The notes under the pieces are model-generated. The model was not told the DNA's origin. It did no database searches and saw only the letters and a program-made list of their open reading frames with translations. From Dillenia suffruticosa (Eukaryota > Streptophyta > Magnoliopsida > Dilleniales > Dilleniaceae), in assembly GCA_033439265.1 (NCBI GenBank), contig JAVTVX010000030.1, positions 7,451,774-7,515,773 on the forward strand: a DNA stretch of 64,000 nucleotides, in the 5' to 3' direction. Shown here one piece after another: positions 11,835 through 24,583 of this stretch. Each line of letters begins with the position of its first letter. The first letter of the stretch is position 1. Position numbers and translations under genes: made by a program.

Positions 11835-14800
11835 TCATAAAAAATCAAAGTCATCATTTTCATCTCTACTATCAGATTCATCTCCTTCATCATCCGTGTC
11901 ATCAACATCATCCCCATCCTCATTCTCATTCTGATCATCTATCTCAAAATTAGATTCTTCAACGTCATCCTCATAAATTTCACTTGGATCCATATCTATC
12001 ACTACTCCACATGGATCTAGTAACATTGGATCTTTAATTTGAAGTGTGTTCGTAACTTCTTCTTGTTGACATGTTATGTCTTCCCAACATTCCTCAATCT
12101 TTCTCTGGGCTTTCATTTTACAAATAGCCCACCATTCAATTTTGTCACGTCATTCTTTATCAATTAAATATCTAATCTTACATGTCTCATTTGGTCGATC
12201 AAGTTAGTTAAAAATTGAGAATAACTTCAAATTGGGATCAGCAGGACCCTTATCATTTCTTCCTGCTTTCCACCTCTTGGACTATATGTGAGACTCGAAA
12301 TAATATGAGGCAAATGTTGTCACTTCCTCCACAATGCATGCATTAACAATAGAGATTTCAACTCATGCCTTATTTTTCACTTTTTCCTTAAATGATATAG
12401 GATTATAATTGTAATGAAATGAAATGTATCAAAAAATAATATATACTAAATAGTAATTTGACATGCATTGAAAATGAAGTGTGAAAGATAAAAAATTCAC
12501 CTTTCAAATGGATACGTCCATCGAAATTGGACGAGACCTGTAACTTTGGCTTTGTAAGGCAAGTGAACTTGAGGTGTTCCATGGAATCAAAAAACGACGG
12601 AGGAAATATCTTTTCTAAGTTACACAGAATGATAGAAATATCTCTTTCTAACTTTTTCATGTGTGATTCTCTCAACACTGTCGAGTAAATATTATAAATA
12701 AAAATGCTTCATTTTGTAATGGTGTCCCATATAAAATTTGATAAAAGTTTCTTGAAAGCAATAGGAATTAGTGTTTCCATAAATATGTGACAATCATCGG
12801 TCTTCAAACCAATCAACTTGTGATCCTTTGAATCAACACATCTCCCAAAATTTGAGGCATAACTATCAAGAAATCTCAACGATTTCAACCATTTGCAAAC
12901 ATTCTATCTCTAATCCTTATTCAATATATAAACTGCCTTTGTTTTGGTCCCTTACTACTTCCATCCACATCAAGTGTAAGTCGATTACAAAGAAGTTGCA
13001 TATCGAGAAGAATGTGTTTTTATCTCAACGATTTCAACCATTTACAAACATTCTATCTCTAATCCTTATTCAATGTATAAACTGCCTTTGTTTTGGTCCC
13101 TTACTACTTTCGTCCACATCAAATGTAAGTCGATTACAAAGAAGTTGCATATCTTTTCTCGCATTCAAGTTGTATTTCATTTTTTTAGTGATATCTATCA
13201 CTGTTTTTATCACACTATCAAAAACATTCTTCTCGATATACATCACTTCAAGATTATGAACCCTTTCAATATGGTGGATCTCAAAATATACTCAATTTGG
13301 TCCATTTATGCATACTTTCATATCCATATATTGTACCATGTGGGTCTTCAATAATAGATGGAAAGTGAAGTACTCGTTCCCAAATTTGTTCACCAGTTAA
13401 TTTCAATAGAGGGCGCTCTTTTTCAATTCTATTTTTAGTGAATTCTTCTTTATTCCTTCTGAATTTATGATTTAGTGACAAAAATTATCTATGATAATCA
13501 AAATAACTCGCCTTCTTATCATATTTTGATCTAAATAACTTTGATCTCTCCATACATATCAAACATCCTAAGATCCTAATGGTACTCCATTCTGAAAATA
13601 TGCCATAAGTTGGAAAGTCATTTATTGTCCAAAGAAGAATAGCCTTCATTACAAACATCTGATCGGTATGAACATCATGGATAGGAACACTTTCATCCCA
13701 TAATTGTTTTAACTCCATAATTAGTTATTGCATATAAACATCTATTAAATTCTTTAGATTTTGTGAACCAGGCATGACCAATGTCAAAAACATATAGGGT
13801 GTCTTCATGCACATACCAGGTAGAAGATTATATAGAGTTAAGATTAATTGGCTAACAAGAATAAGTTTTTCCTAATTTTCCAAATGGAGCAAAGTCATCA
13901 GCATAGAGATCTAACCTAATATTTCGAGTCTCTTTGGCAAACTCAGGATTTGTTTTATCAAAATATTTCAATATCTTTGCATCCGAAGGATAACACATTA
14001 GCCCCTTTTTTGTTTCATGATTTGCATGCCGAGTCATGCATTTAGCAGCGGCCTTAGATGTATAAAGCCTTTGCAATCCATGAGTTAAGGACAAATAAAA
14101 TATTTGTCTTTATGGTTTACACTATTGATTACGACATGACCTCCTACTACTATTGTACCTATATTAGTTATAAAATTTACAAAATTCTGTATTTTTTCAT
14201 CTCCCAAATATAACATACAACTATCTTTGCAAACATCAATCCTTTCCACCGGAAGATCTAGGTCTTTCATTAACTTTTTCATTCTATAAAAATTATTTGA
14301 AATGATGTGATCATGAGGCAACACTTTTCAAATTACTTGAACAATATCATTGAAACAATTCTCAAATATTGTTAGTGATAACTTATACTCTATCTCGACA
14401 TTTAATAGTCTTACTATTAGTGATAACTTAGGTGGCTATCATAACCAACCCACAAAAGTTCATCTGTAGCTCTCAACATTTCCTGAAATTGATTAGAGAA
14501 AAAAAGCTTTATTATTTGAATTATCATCAACACCTATTACTTCTATCTCCTCTAATGGTGGTGTATAATTAGTATACACTTGTTCATATATTGGAGCAAA
14601 ACTAGTACTTGCATGGCTTGGTTAGGGAACAAAATTCTGACTCGTTGCATCAATTACTATCCTCTAATATGGGTTCAATTGATCATAATAACTCTGATCC
14701 CCTCTAACTAAAAAATGCATGTTTTTTTCGATATTCTTCATCAGATATAAACAGTTCACCGTACCAAGTCCAATTATAGTAATTCAGGATAAAACTAAAT

Positions 14801-14995
14801 CTACAAAGGTGTTCCTTAACTTTATCACACTCACAAAATTTACCATTACCGTACTTCTATATGGGCACTTTAACTTATTCACATCCATAAACTCAATTTT
14901 ACTACTAACGAAATCCAAAAAATAGTAATAAACTCATCAATTAAATCTCAGTGGTCAGATAAATTCTCATTATTCATCCAACCTCTATAGTTCTG
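11835..14995 (-). pseudogene. Tnp2 transposase of the CACTA element, decayed
   Basis: Read on the minus strand, the blocks follow Tnp2 order. The transposase-associated domain (about 14995-14720) includes FMDVNKLKCP, KFCECDKVKEHL and FILNYYNWTWYGE. Then come FQEMLRATDELLW (about 14480), YRMKKLMKDLDLPVERIDVC, and the tnp2 core LQRLYTSKAAAKCMTRHANH with IRLDLYADDFAPFGKLG (14094-13852). Next are ELKQLWDESVPIHDV, MWTINDFPTYG-like sequence and LICMERSKLFR (13718-13485). A DUF4218-like block follows, including LERDISIILCNLEKIFPPSFFD (12678-12403), and finally an acidic Asp/Glu-rich tail ending at 11835. Frames change between blocks and stops interrupt them, so the gene is dead. Tnp2 is the catalytic DDE transposase of CACTA elements. 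The family call is firm; exon borders are not. Confidence 0.85.
12873..13153. repeat. Tandem duplication, about 132 bp per copy at a 149-bp period, inside tnp2
   Basis: The segments at 12873-13004 and 13022-13153 differ at only a few positions. Both start ATCTCAACGATTTCAACC and both end AAAGAAGTTGCATATC. The duplication is internal to the tnp2 relic and adds to its disruption. Confidence 0.85.
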
Positions 14996-15360
14996 TATTT
15001 TCTTTACTTGCAAATTTAACATTTATAAAATATTAATAAAAAGTACTACTAACAAATGGCATTTGATTGGAGTAAAAAAAAAAAAAAAAGTTACCATGCT
15101 TATAAAGAGAGTCCTATTCTCCTCTTGAATTCAATCGTTGAAACCACATAATTAAATAATATATTAGTATCACATATACACACTATTAATTATATAAACC
15201 ATATATAATATATTAATTTATAACAATAATAAATAATTAACACATAATATAAGATAATATAACAAACATTAACATATATAAATAAAATTAAAAAAAAAAA
15301 AAGATGATAAAGGGACGGGATGCCTCCCAAAACAGCGGTAGAACGATAGCTCAACCGCAG

Positions 15361-15830
15361 TTCTAGGTGAAGGGGGAGGGTTGCCCTCCCCCTCTCTTTG
15401 TTAGAGAGAGAAACATCAGAGGGGGAGGGGCTAGCCCCTTCCCTCACCTTTCTCTCTCTATTAGAGAGAGAGGCAAGGAAGGGGAAGGCCCTCCCCCTCC
15501 CCTTCCAAACATGCTACAAGATCTGGTTAGGGGAGGGGTTGAACCCACCCCCCTTTCGCCTCTCTTTGTTAGAGAGAAACGGAAGGGAGGGAGAGGGGTC
15601 GACCACTTCCCCTTTTTTGCCTCTCTTTGTAAGAAAGAGAAATACGAGGGAGGGGTTTAACCCTCCCCCTCCCAAATCCGATGGAAGCGCCATTGGATAT
15701 GTAGGGGGAGGACCCCTCCCCCTCTTTCAAGAGAAGCGAGGGAGGGGGAGGGTCTATTCCCCTCTTTCGTCGAGAAAGGCATTGGAGGGGGAGGGACACC
15801 GCTCCTCCTCCCAGATCTAACAGCATTGCT
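15361..15830. repeat. GC-rich imperfect tandem array with hairpin-forming units
   Basis: About six units of CCCTCCCCCTCTCT followed by a short self-complementary word such as CTCTCTTTGTTAGAGAGAG, seen near 15393, 15441, 15562, 15623, 15725 and 15762. The units alternate with GGGGAGGGG tracts. Composition is very unlike the surrounding AT-rich element. The three overlapping long reading frames here are low-complexity artefacts. Confidence 0.75.
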
Positions 15831-16062
15831 ATAGAATTATTAGTCAGTAAGATGTTGCCGCTGGACCTTGAGCAGAGAGAGAGTTGGAGACTTAAATTGT
15901 TGCTCTAGCGTGCGTGAGAAAGAGAGCGCGAGCAAGATAGTGAGGCATTAGAGAGAGAGAGACTGAGAGTGTAATAGAGTGAGGTGTGAGGTGTGAGGTG
16001 TGTGTGGGAATGAAGAAGAGGTAGGAGGTATGTGCGGGAGTGAAGAAGGAATTGAGAGTTTT

Positions 16063-17530
16063 CCACTTGAAATTAGCAACAAACGTGGAATTCATCGCAA
16101 ATCAGCGACAAACATCTATGTTCATCGCTAATTTGTGATGAACATAAGCGTTCATTGCTGATCAATGACGAACTCCTTAGTTCATCGCTATTAGCAATGA
16201 AGGTGACTAACACTGATGCTCGTCACTAATTTAACGACAAACAGTCATATTCGTCGCTGATTTGCAAGAAATTTAATAATGAATATACAATTTGCGATGA
16301 ATTTACGATAAAAATTTAATTCCATCCACTAAACTACAAAATTAGTGACAAACTATCAATAATATTTAGTTCAATGCATGCAACAATAAAATTACAGATA
16401 AAATATTTATTATATCAATCATCAATAAAAGAATTTTTCTTTTGCATACTTAGAAAATGACTTGAATACTAAACAAATTTATAACTCTGTAGCTTATATA
16501 AATATATACTCATTTCTTCATATGAATAAACTCTAACACTGTAAAAGATAAAACTTAGTTACCATTTTCTTATATAAATAGAAATTGAATGAATTATTTA
16601 TTATCAAAAGTGGTTGACTTGGTAAGAATCTTAATATTCACTACATATTCAAACTGATTTCGTTACTCCAAAAAAGGGTCAAAAATAGAGAGATAATTGA
16701 AAAGATTACATAAGAAAGCGTAAAAGGAATTTAGTCACACTTAAACACGAGATTTCAACTACCATTGAAATTAGTGACGAATTTAGTTATGAATAATTAG
16801 TTTGTAGCTAATTAGCAATCAATTTAGTGACGAATTTTAGAATTCATGACAATTTTGTGACAAAATCTGTATTTATCACTAATTAGTAACAAATTTGGTG
16901 ATGAACTTTGTTCTTCATCGCTGATTTAGCGACAAACTATCAATTCATCGCTGGTTTAGTGACGAACTACGAAGTTCATAGCTAATTTAGCAATAGACAT
17001 TACATTTGGTCTCTAAATCAGCGAAGAGCTTTGTCTATCATCACTGAATCAGCAACGACGGAGGAGTTTATCATTGATTTAGCAACGAACGCCTTTGTTT
17101 ATCTTAGATTTAGCGACCAACTGCAGAGCAATGATCCCTTGCTATCGTCACTGAATCAGCGACTGTGTAAAAGTTTGTCACAGATTTAGTGACAAACTTT
17201 GTACTTTGTCGTTGAATCAATGACGATGTAGAAATTCGTTATAGATTTAGCAATGAACTTTGTGCTTCATCATTGATTTAGCAATGAACTTTTTTGTTTG
17301 TTGCAAATTTATTGATCAATTAAGAGTTTGTTGCAGTCACAAAATTTTTTTGATTGCTAATTAGCTATGAATTTAACAACGAGGTTTCTATTTGTTGTTT
17401 ATTTAGCCATGAATATAAATTTGTCGCTAATCATGTTGCAAAAAAGTAATGAATTTTGATTTTGTCGCTAATTTTGTAGTAAAATAGCAAAGAAATTTTT
17501 TCGTCACTAAAATTTATTGCTAAATCCATG
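16063..17530. repeat. Right subterminal repeat array of the 8.1-kb CACTA element
   Basis: Iterated words such as AGCGACAAAC, TTCATCGCTAATTT, TTAGCAACGAA and GTCACTGAATCAGCGAC occur in both orientations. They are denser and longer than in the left array (9480-10060). In this family such arrays bind the accessory transposition protein. Confidence 0.75.
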
Positions 17531-17543
17531 TTTTTTTGTAGAG

Positions 17544-17997
17544 TTCTCTAAAGACCTAGCCCCTCTCTCTCTACCCTTCTCTCTTTCTATGATGTGTCGG
17601 TGTTTCCTTGAGAAATGTCGTCAGTGTTTTTAAACAATTACGCCGACATTTATGGTAAAATGTCGGTAACAACCTAATAAAACATATGGTAATTTCTTAC
17701 GACATTTTGTCCCCAAGGTATCAGGAAAGAGGTAACATATTGCCGACGTTTTATCTAAAAACGTTGAAAGTGATCATTTGACGTTTCTTGAGAGTAAACA
17801 TCGCCATGGTTAAAATTTTTCCTGCCATCTCTCTATTTTATGCGCCATTAGTTTTAGGTGATGTTTTGCATTAGAAACGTCTCTAATGACATATTTAGGC
17901 AATGTTTTTTGCATTAAATGTCACCAAAAGTAAATTTTTTGTGACATAATGTCTAAACATCAGGAAATATATGTTGAGAAAACCATTTTTTGTAGTG
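17544..17997. mobile_element. Right arm of another CACTA-type element
   Basis: The segment ends with CCATTTTTTGTAGTG at 17997, an exact inverse of the CACTACAAAAAATGG type terminus. It contains its own repeat words (TGTCGGTG, CGACATTT, GACGTTT, AATGTC), different from those of the neighbouring element. Similar words at 9180-9400 suggest that the 8.1-kb element inserted into this one. The left terminus was not found convincingly. Confidence 0.5.
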
Positions 17998-20479
17998 TTG
18001 GTATCATACATAGGCCAACCTATATCTTTATAAATTTTAAATTATTTTCAAAAAATGCTAAATTTTTATTGTAACTAACTACTTTTAAGGCGTCTTATAG
18101 TAAAATTTAATTTACACCATTACTTGAGAATGCTACCATGAATTATTCTAAAATTCCAAACAAAATTCAATTTTCACAATTTCCATTGTCCAGAGAAAAT
18201 CTAGGTGTTAATGTATCTTATTTTATTTGTTAGACTCTGACATTAATTAATTCAATTTTTGTCCTATGAAATGTGAATAAGAAAATCCTATATTTGGCAT
18301 GTAATTTTTGAGATAGAAATCAAATTCTCTGCAAATATAGTATTAAAATCAATTAGTATCCAAACCACATTAGTATCCAAGTCGATTATATGGAGTTCAA
18401 GTCCGTTTTCCCATATTCACCTCTATTTTAAGTTTGCAGTATTATCGTACATTTTTGTAGAGTTAGTCATTTGTGAATGAGGACATGAAAATCTTATATT
18501 GACTAATTCAATTTCCAAGTGTAAAATAAAAATGTTTCATCTTAATACACTACAAAACATATAACCTATCAACATAGACGAAAACCATTTGCAAAATCCA
18601 CTAAAACCATCGGTAGAACTTTCTCTGGGGGATGGGCCTTCATTGGCTATATACCAGCTTGGATAGGTCTATCCCAATGACTTTGGTCATCGTTCGAAGT
18701 TATCTTGATTCTATATTGACTGTTAGAAAATCGATAATAAAAATTATTGTCTTTTATTGTTGGTTGCCACATGTGTTAAGAAAAACTATTGTATTTTATC
18801 GTTGGTTATTACAATTGTTAGAAAAAATTATTATCTTTTATCATCAATTATCGTGTTAAGAAATGTTACTGTCTTTTATCGTCTGTTATCATGCGTTTGG
18901 AAATGTTACCACCATTTATCATCAGTTACCATAATTATTAAGAAATACTACTACCATTTATCGTTGGTTACTATATGTATTAAAAAATATTACTATCTTT
19001 TATTGTCGATTACTAGAAGTGTTAAAAAATATTATTGTTTTTTATCATTGGTTACCACAAATGTTAGAAAAATTTATTGCATTTTATCATTGGTTAGAAA
19101 AGCATTAAAAAAATTACTATCTTTTATAGTGATGGTTTTTTTGGAGTGGTGTAAATTTGAATTATTAGGTAAATTAAGAGATTATAAAATAAATAAATTA
19201 TAAAAATAATATTAACATAATAGGATTATATTAATATGTGAGAATGATTGACACATTGATTCGTAAGTAAAATGATAGATACATATAAAAAAAAAAAAGA
19301 TTAAATGTCCTACAACTGTATATCTTCTGATATACTCAAACAAAAAATATTTACTGCAATCATAAAAAATGTTACCATAACAATTTGAAGGTACAATCTC
19401 AGTATCAAAACCAAATAATTCCAAAATTAAACAGATAAATAACAATAGTAATCAATTTCATGCACAATCCTTCATACCAATTTACTTATAAAAACTAACA
19501 GTGAAATGAATATAATTATATGGTAACATTGTAAAGAATGGTTGCAAATGAAACTATTATCTTCTGGGATGGAGTCAAGTGGTGATGATGATGGTTGGTT
19601 TATATGTGCACTCCTAGCATCTGATATCGGAGAAACTTAATAATACAAATAATTTGGATTATTATTTAAAGACAAATGTGAAATTAGTCAGATTATACTA
19701 AAAACTAAAGAAATTATGTTCGTACCTGAACACTAACAATAAGCCTTGCTTAGTTAACAAGATTTATCAATTTGTCTTACTGTCCACCTCCAATATGCAT
19801 AACATGCATAAGAATGTTACACATCAAATTAGTAAGATTGTGATTTTTTTTTCATTAATCGTTTCATAACAGTCATATCTTCATTTTCAGGTCTGGTTGG
19901 ATGTACAGATTTATGTTGTGACGGAGTTGTAACCTTCCTCACACGTCTGATTCTTTCTCTCAAATCAAACCCTATAACTTTAAATACAATGTCACTTTCC
20001 CAATATAAATTTGAACTTTTTACTTACCCTTTTCACTACCAATAGATTTCATTCCACTCTTCATCATTTTCTGTAAGAAGTAAAATGAATCAAATTTCAA
20101 TATCTCATAAATATATCAATTAGAATTATGTGAAAGATAATCATTCATATCACAATTTATGATACTTTCGTAAAAACTAAACTGTTATCTGATCGTGTTC
20201 TACTTGTAATATAAAGCTCAACTCTATAAGGTTTCGTCTCATTAAATTGTGTTGTCTATAATGATAAAAATAAACTATTTTGAAGTGTTATGTGGGTAAA
20301 ATTAATTGCAAGTAAAATAAAATATGAATTCTTTATATTTTCTCGTATATAAATTTGGCAAATAACTTCAATTCTAAGCAATGTTGATCAGTTAATTTTT
20401 CTCGACATTCTAAATTTCTTTTACTAATTTCCTAACATAGATAAAAAAAGTATTGGAACAACACATGGATTGCATCATA

Positions 20480-21060
20480 GAGTTTTAGTATGAAAAATTG
20501 ATAATTTGTACATTTTCTTTATCACTCAACCAAAATGAAACAAGCTCTTTATGCTGATTTGGATCAACCCTTGCATCTTTCATTCTCTTGATATTTTCAT
20601 CTATTCAAATGAATTATTAAACTATTTTTACTACAATTTAACTACAATTAACATTTAACTACAATTAAAATAAAAGCTCAACTCTTTCATTTATCACACA
20701 AGTTTCTAATAATGCATTTCTTATTGTCATCTCTGAATAGATTGAAAGTAACATTTAACTACAATTAAAATAAAAGAACTATATAAGAAACAAAATTAGA
20801 TATATTAATTTCTCATCTATGCTATTGAATAATAAAACTAAATAATTGTATAATCTTTTACATGTCATCTTTATACTCCGTTGGTATGTCACGCCAAATC
20901 CTATATTTTATTGGAACAATCAAATGCACTCTGATTATAAAGTCAAGAAATCCGATAACAATCATACCATCTATTCCTATTGGTTGCTTTAATTCTTTCA
21001 TTTCAACCATCATACGCTTTCTTTTTTTTACATACCAAACATCTTGACAGTGTATTGTGT
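20480..21060 (-). pseudogene. Ptta/TnpA-like protein remnant in the 4.66-kb CACTA element
   Basis: Minus-strand reading gives KRKRMMVEMKELKQPIGIDG, then IVPIKYRIWRDIPTEYKDDM (21050-20862). A block near 20750 reads FNLFRDDNKKCIIRNL, and one near 20560-20500 reads DPNQHKELVSFWLSDKENVQ. This order, with QPIG, VPI...WRDIP, F.., and HKELVSFW, matches the plant Ptta/En/Spm (Transposase_24) domain. Frames change and stops occur between blocks. I could not define further exons toward 19200. Confidence 0.55.
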
Positions 21061-22269
21061 TTTTACATTTCTTGACAACTGTTCAAAATAAAAAAATTAA
21101 AAATAGATAATTATTTGGTAATATGTTAATATTAAATCTCAAATTAAATGGATCTGTTTATTTTTAAATCTCGGGTAACATCTTAGGATGATTGGGTTTT
21201 TTCAGACTGAACTTGTTTTTGAAACTGTTGTGGCTTTTCGTAGTCAGTTACAATACTTATCCATCAATTAGTTCGTCTCATATTTGTAACTAGAAAACTT
21301 TAAAATCTTTCAAATATCTATTTTCAACACAATCTTGCAGAATCTAGCACAACAGAATAACTTTTTTATAGAAAAAAACGCGATTATCTTTTGATGAAAT
21401 TTTGCAAAGTCATTGTTCGTTTTCTAGATTTGTTGGTATCTAAATATATATTACAAAGAGTTTTAGTGGGAGCTTGAATGAGAGCTTTGGATGGGTTTGG
21501 AGGCTAAGAATATATTTGGTTGATTGTATAGATTCTACAGGAAGGAAATCTTTGATTTTTGGTTGAAAATATATTTGGTTGAGTAAGAATTTTCAATGGA
21601 ATATGAGAAATTTCAGGAGAATGAGGTTGAAAACATATTTGGTTGAGTTAAAAATTTCAATGGATTTTAAGAGAGAGAGGGAAGAGAGCTTTCGATGGAA
21701 GGAGAGTTTTGATAGTTTCAAGGGGGTGATTTAAAATATATTTGGATTTAATCATTTGAGCAGTCTTATTTTCAAAAACAAAATTTTAAAACCTCTTTTT
21801 TCAGTCTTTTGTCTCTATAAATTTTTCTACCCTTTTTTCCACACTTTTTCTCTTTACCCACCTATTTTTTCACTACACACTTTTTATTTTCCATACTTTT
21901 AGTCATTACCAACTTTATTCTTAATTTCTCACATTTTTCCACACTTAATGTCCGACACATGTCTTTCCCATATTATCATGATTATTGTGCATTATTTAGA
22001 TTGTTCAAAACAATCACCACTTTTGTCATGCATTACAACTATATTACTATATTTCATATAATTTTTATAACTTGTTACCGTGTTTTGTAGATATATCAAT
22101 ATATATTATGTTAAGTTAATATCATTACATAGATCCAGTCATATGAAGTTGCAATATTTAACCATCAATAAAATCGATAGCGTATTGTGTTTTATATAAA
22201 TAAGAAAAAAATCACACTTGTTACCATATTTTATTACTGTACTACGATATATCATACATTTGTTAACAC

Positions 22270-23180
22270 CTGATACCATACGTTAGAATAGTATATAGCA
22301 TTTATAAACGGTACAATATATGAGTTAATATAGTTATAGTTTATACATACAGTATGGTTCAACGGACAATAAAATTAACCATAGAGAGCCTGTTCTTAAA
22401 CCGTCTCTAAAGGCTGACACATTTATTGACGAAAAGTGATAACAATCAGAATTATAGATAGTATTTATATATGGTACAATTTATGGGTTAGCATAGCTAT
22501 AACATTTATGTAGGCAGTATGATTTAGCAATCAGAAAAAAAATATTATAGAAATTATTTTTAAACTGTTCTTAAAAGAGCGTTACATTTACCGACAACAA
22601 TTGATAACCGTTCTAATTGAATATCGTTTTTATAAACGGTGTAATATATATATTAGTATAAATATAAAATTTATGTAGAAGATATTGTTTAGCCGTCAGT
22701 AAAGAAAATTCATATAGAGATTATTTTCAAACTACCACTAAAGGTGATCACATTTATTGATGACAAGTGATAATAATCCGAATGGTAGATAGTATTTACA
22801 GATGGTGTAATGTGTCGGTTAGTATAAATATAGAATTTGTACAAATTGAACATAACTTTTAAAAATGGTACAATATATGAATTAGTATAAATATAGAATA
22901 TATGCATACAATATGATTAAGTAGCCGATAAAGAAGAGTCATATAAAAACTGTTTTCAAACCGTTTCTAAAAATTATCATATTTACTAATCACAATTGAT
23001 AACCGTTAGAATTGAATATCGCTTTTACAGACGATTATGCTATCTTTATTGACGGTTGATAAACTTTTTCTAATGGATAATTTATACCATTGGAAAATGT
23101 ATACATTTCCTAACAATATTGTCTAAAGCGTCTCTGTAAGATATAAAAACCGTCATTAAAGATTATCAATAATTAAAGTT
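22270..23180. repeat. Right subterminal tandem repeats, period about 165 bp
   Basis: Repeating landmarks are AAACCGTCTCTAAAGG-like words at about 22398, 22561, 22728 and 22958. Each is followed by TTTATTGACGA, GTGATAACAATC and a GGTACAATATATG-like segment. There are about five diverged units. They lie just inside the right terminus of the 4.66-kb CACTA element. Confidence 0.7.
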
Positions 23181-23214
23181 ATCGTCAATATATGGTTTTA
23201 ATTTTGTAATGATA

Positions 23215-24170
23215 ATTAATTTTTAAAATAAAAACTTATATTTTTCTTATAATATCTAACAGTTTTTAAACATGTAATTGTTTACCAAATCTTGCTTGGA
23301 TGCCGGGGGCAGGATAAATCTAATCTACATTCGAGTATCATCAAGGGGTTGTGAAAATTGCTAAATTATTAAAAAAAAAAAAAAAAAAAAAAACACATAG
23401 AGAGAGAGAGAGAGAAAGAGAGAGAAGGGCAAGAACGCCCATTCTCGTGCATACAGAACAAAGCCATGAAAAAAATAAGTTGAAAATGCAAGGCTAAGAA
23501 AAGCAATTCGTGTTTGCGTCTACCTTCAACTCCGGGACTAGAATTCAAGGAAGTGATTTAGTAATAAGTATATTACTTCAATTCGTGTTTGTGACAGAAT
23601 AACTGTGTGCATGCAAATACACGTCTACGAGTATTAGTTGGGTTTAAAGCATAACTAACTTAACTTCTTTTTTTATGTTAAAAGTTTTTATTTTGGACTT
23701 CTGAGATAGGGAAATAAGAGATTTACAATTTAAATGAAAATTTATTTACTAATTTTTCTTTAAAAAAAAAGACTCTTTTCTTAAACAAATTATTGTATAA
23801 TAAAACAATTTAATATAAATTTTAATAATTAATGAAATTATAATAAAGAGAAATTGATATTTTAAGTTATAAATATACAAAATATTCATAAATATTTGAA
23901 GTTCATACAATTTTTAAGCGACAATTTCATAAATAATTAAATTAAACATATATTTGAAAAATATTTTTTGAAATTTATTTAAATATTAAAAAATATTTAA
24001 ATATTTTTGACTTTATATACGATAAAAATTATAATTTTGTTTGGGTTTTAATAAAAATTATAATATTTGAAATAGTCGGAGACAATTTGAATCTTTTTCC
24101 CAGTTTCTCTGTTTTTCTTTTTGGCTTGGTTTTCCGGTTTCCATGTTTTAATTTTAACATATTACTATTG
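23215..24170. other. AT-rich intergenic sequence with poly(A) and GA runs
   Basis: Contains a run of 23 A bases at 23371-23393 followed closely by a GA microsatellite (23399-23427). No coding signature was recognised. Confidence 0.6.
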
Positions 24171-24177
24171 TAAGGTA

Positions 24178-24500
24178 CACAGTCAGGTGTTTGATGAAAT
24201 GCCAGAGTGAGATTTGTTGATTTCTTCTCACGGGAACGAACAAGTATTCCTTTTTTCTTGTCTCTTCACGTAGTCGTCATGATCTAGGAGGGAAAACTCT
24301 CGATTCCCATGATTGTAGAACACCTCACCGAACACCACAACTAAAGAGAATTGGAATAAAGTTGATTTTATTTTTCCTTCAATCCTATCCTTGTTATCGA
24401 AGAATAACAATCAAAGCTTATTGGTGGCAGTGGCTGATGTTGAAGCATTTGCCTCCAACTCGAATTCAACAATAACAGGTTTGATTCTTGAAAATCCTTA
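24178..24500 (+). pseudogene. Possible pentatricopeptide-repeat (PPR) gene scrap
   Basis: The plus strand reads HSQVFDEMPE, a stop, then DLL, very like the VFDEMPERDLVSW hallmark of plant PPR proteins (organellar RNA-binding). The match is short; downstream frames contain stops and I see no second repeat. This could be a decayed exon fragment or chance. The two minus-strand frames here (24228-24583) have no recognisable family. Confidence 0.25.
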
Positions 24501-24583
24501 TGAAAAATTAAGCGATGTTGTTTTGAGCCTTTTGTTTTCCCTGAACAAGCTTCGCTTTTGCTTTTATTGCAATATACAAACAA

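Larger units (their letters stand above)
9466..17543 (-). mobile_element. CACTA (En/Spm) transposon, 8.1 kb, decayed but with both genes recognisable
   Basis: The left end is CACTACAAAAAAA (9466) and the right end is TTTTTTTGTAGAG (to 17543), a 13-bp inverted pair with one mismatch. The flanking 3-bp sequences CTC (9463-9465) and TTC (17544-17546) nearly match. Subterminal arrays of GCGATGAA/TTCGTCGCTAA words occupy 9480-10060 on the left and 16063-17530 on the right. In between, both on the minus strand, are a Tnp2-type transposase (11835-14995) and a Ptta/TnpA-type protein (10080-11531), the usual gene pair of plant CACTA elements. Both genes carry many stops and frame shifts, so the element is no longer autonomous. 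Confidence 0.8.
18548..23211 (-). mobile_element. CACTA transposon, 4.66 kb, with exact 3-bp target duplication
   Basis: The left end CACTACAAAACATATAACC pairs with the right end read in reverse, CATTACAAAATTAAAACCAT. Identical ATA triplets flank it (18545-18547 and 23212-23214), matching the 3-bp duplication of CACTA elements. The left subterminal zone (18720-19130) has about ten copies of a unit of roughly 40 bp containing TTTTATCGTTGGTTACCA-like words. The right zone (22270-23180) has larger repeats. The only coding trace is a decayed minus-strand Ptta-like gene; I saw no Tnp2, so it is probably non-autonomous. Confidence 0.8.

Noticed and set aside
15367-15826. Three overlapping frames of 85-140 codons on both strands
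   Set aside because: Produced by a stop-poor GC-rich repeat array; no protein family resemblance.
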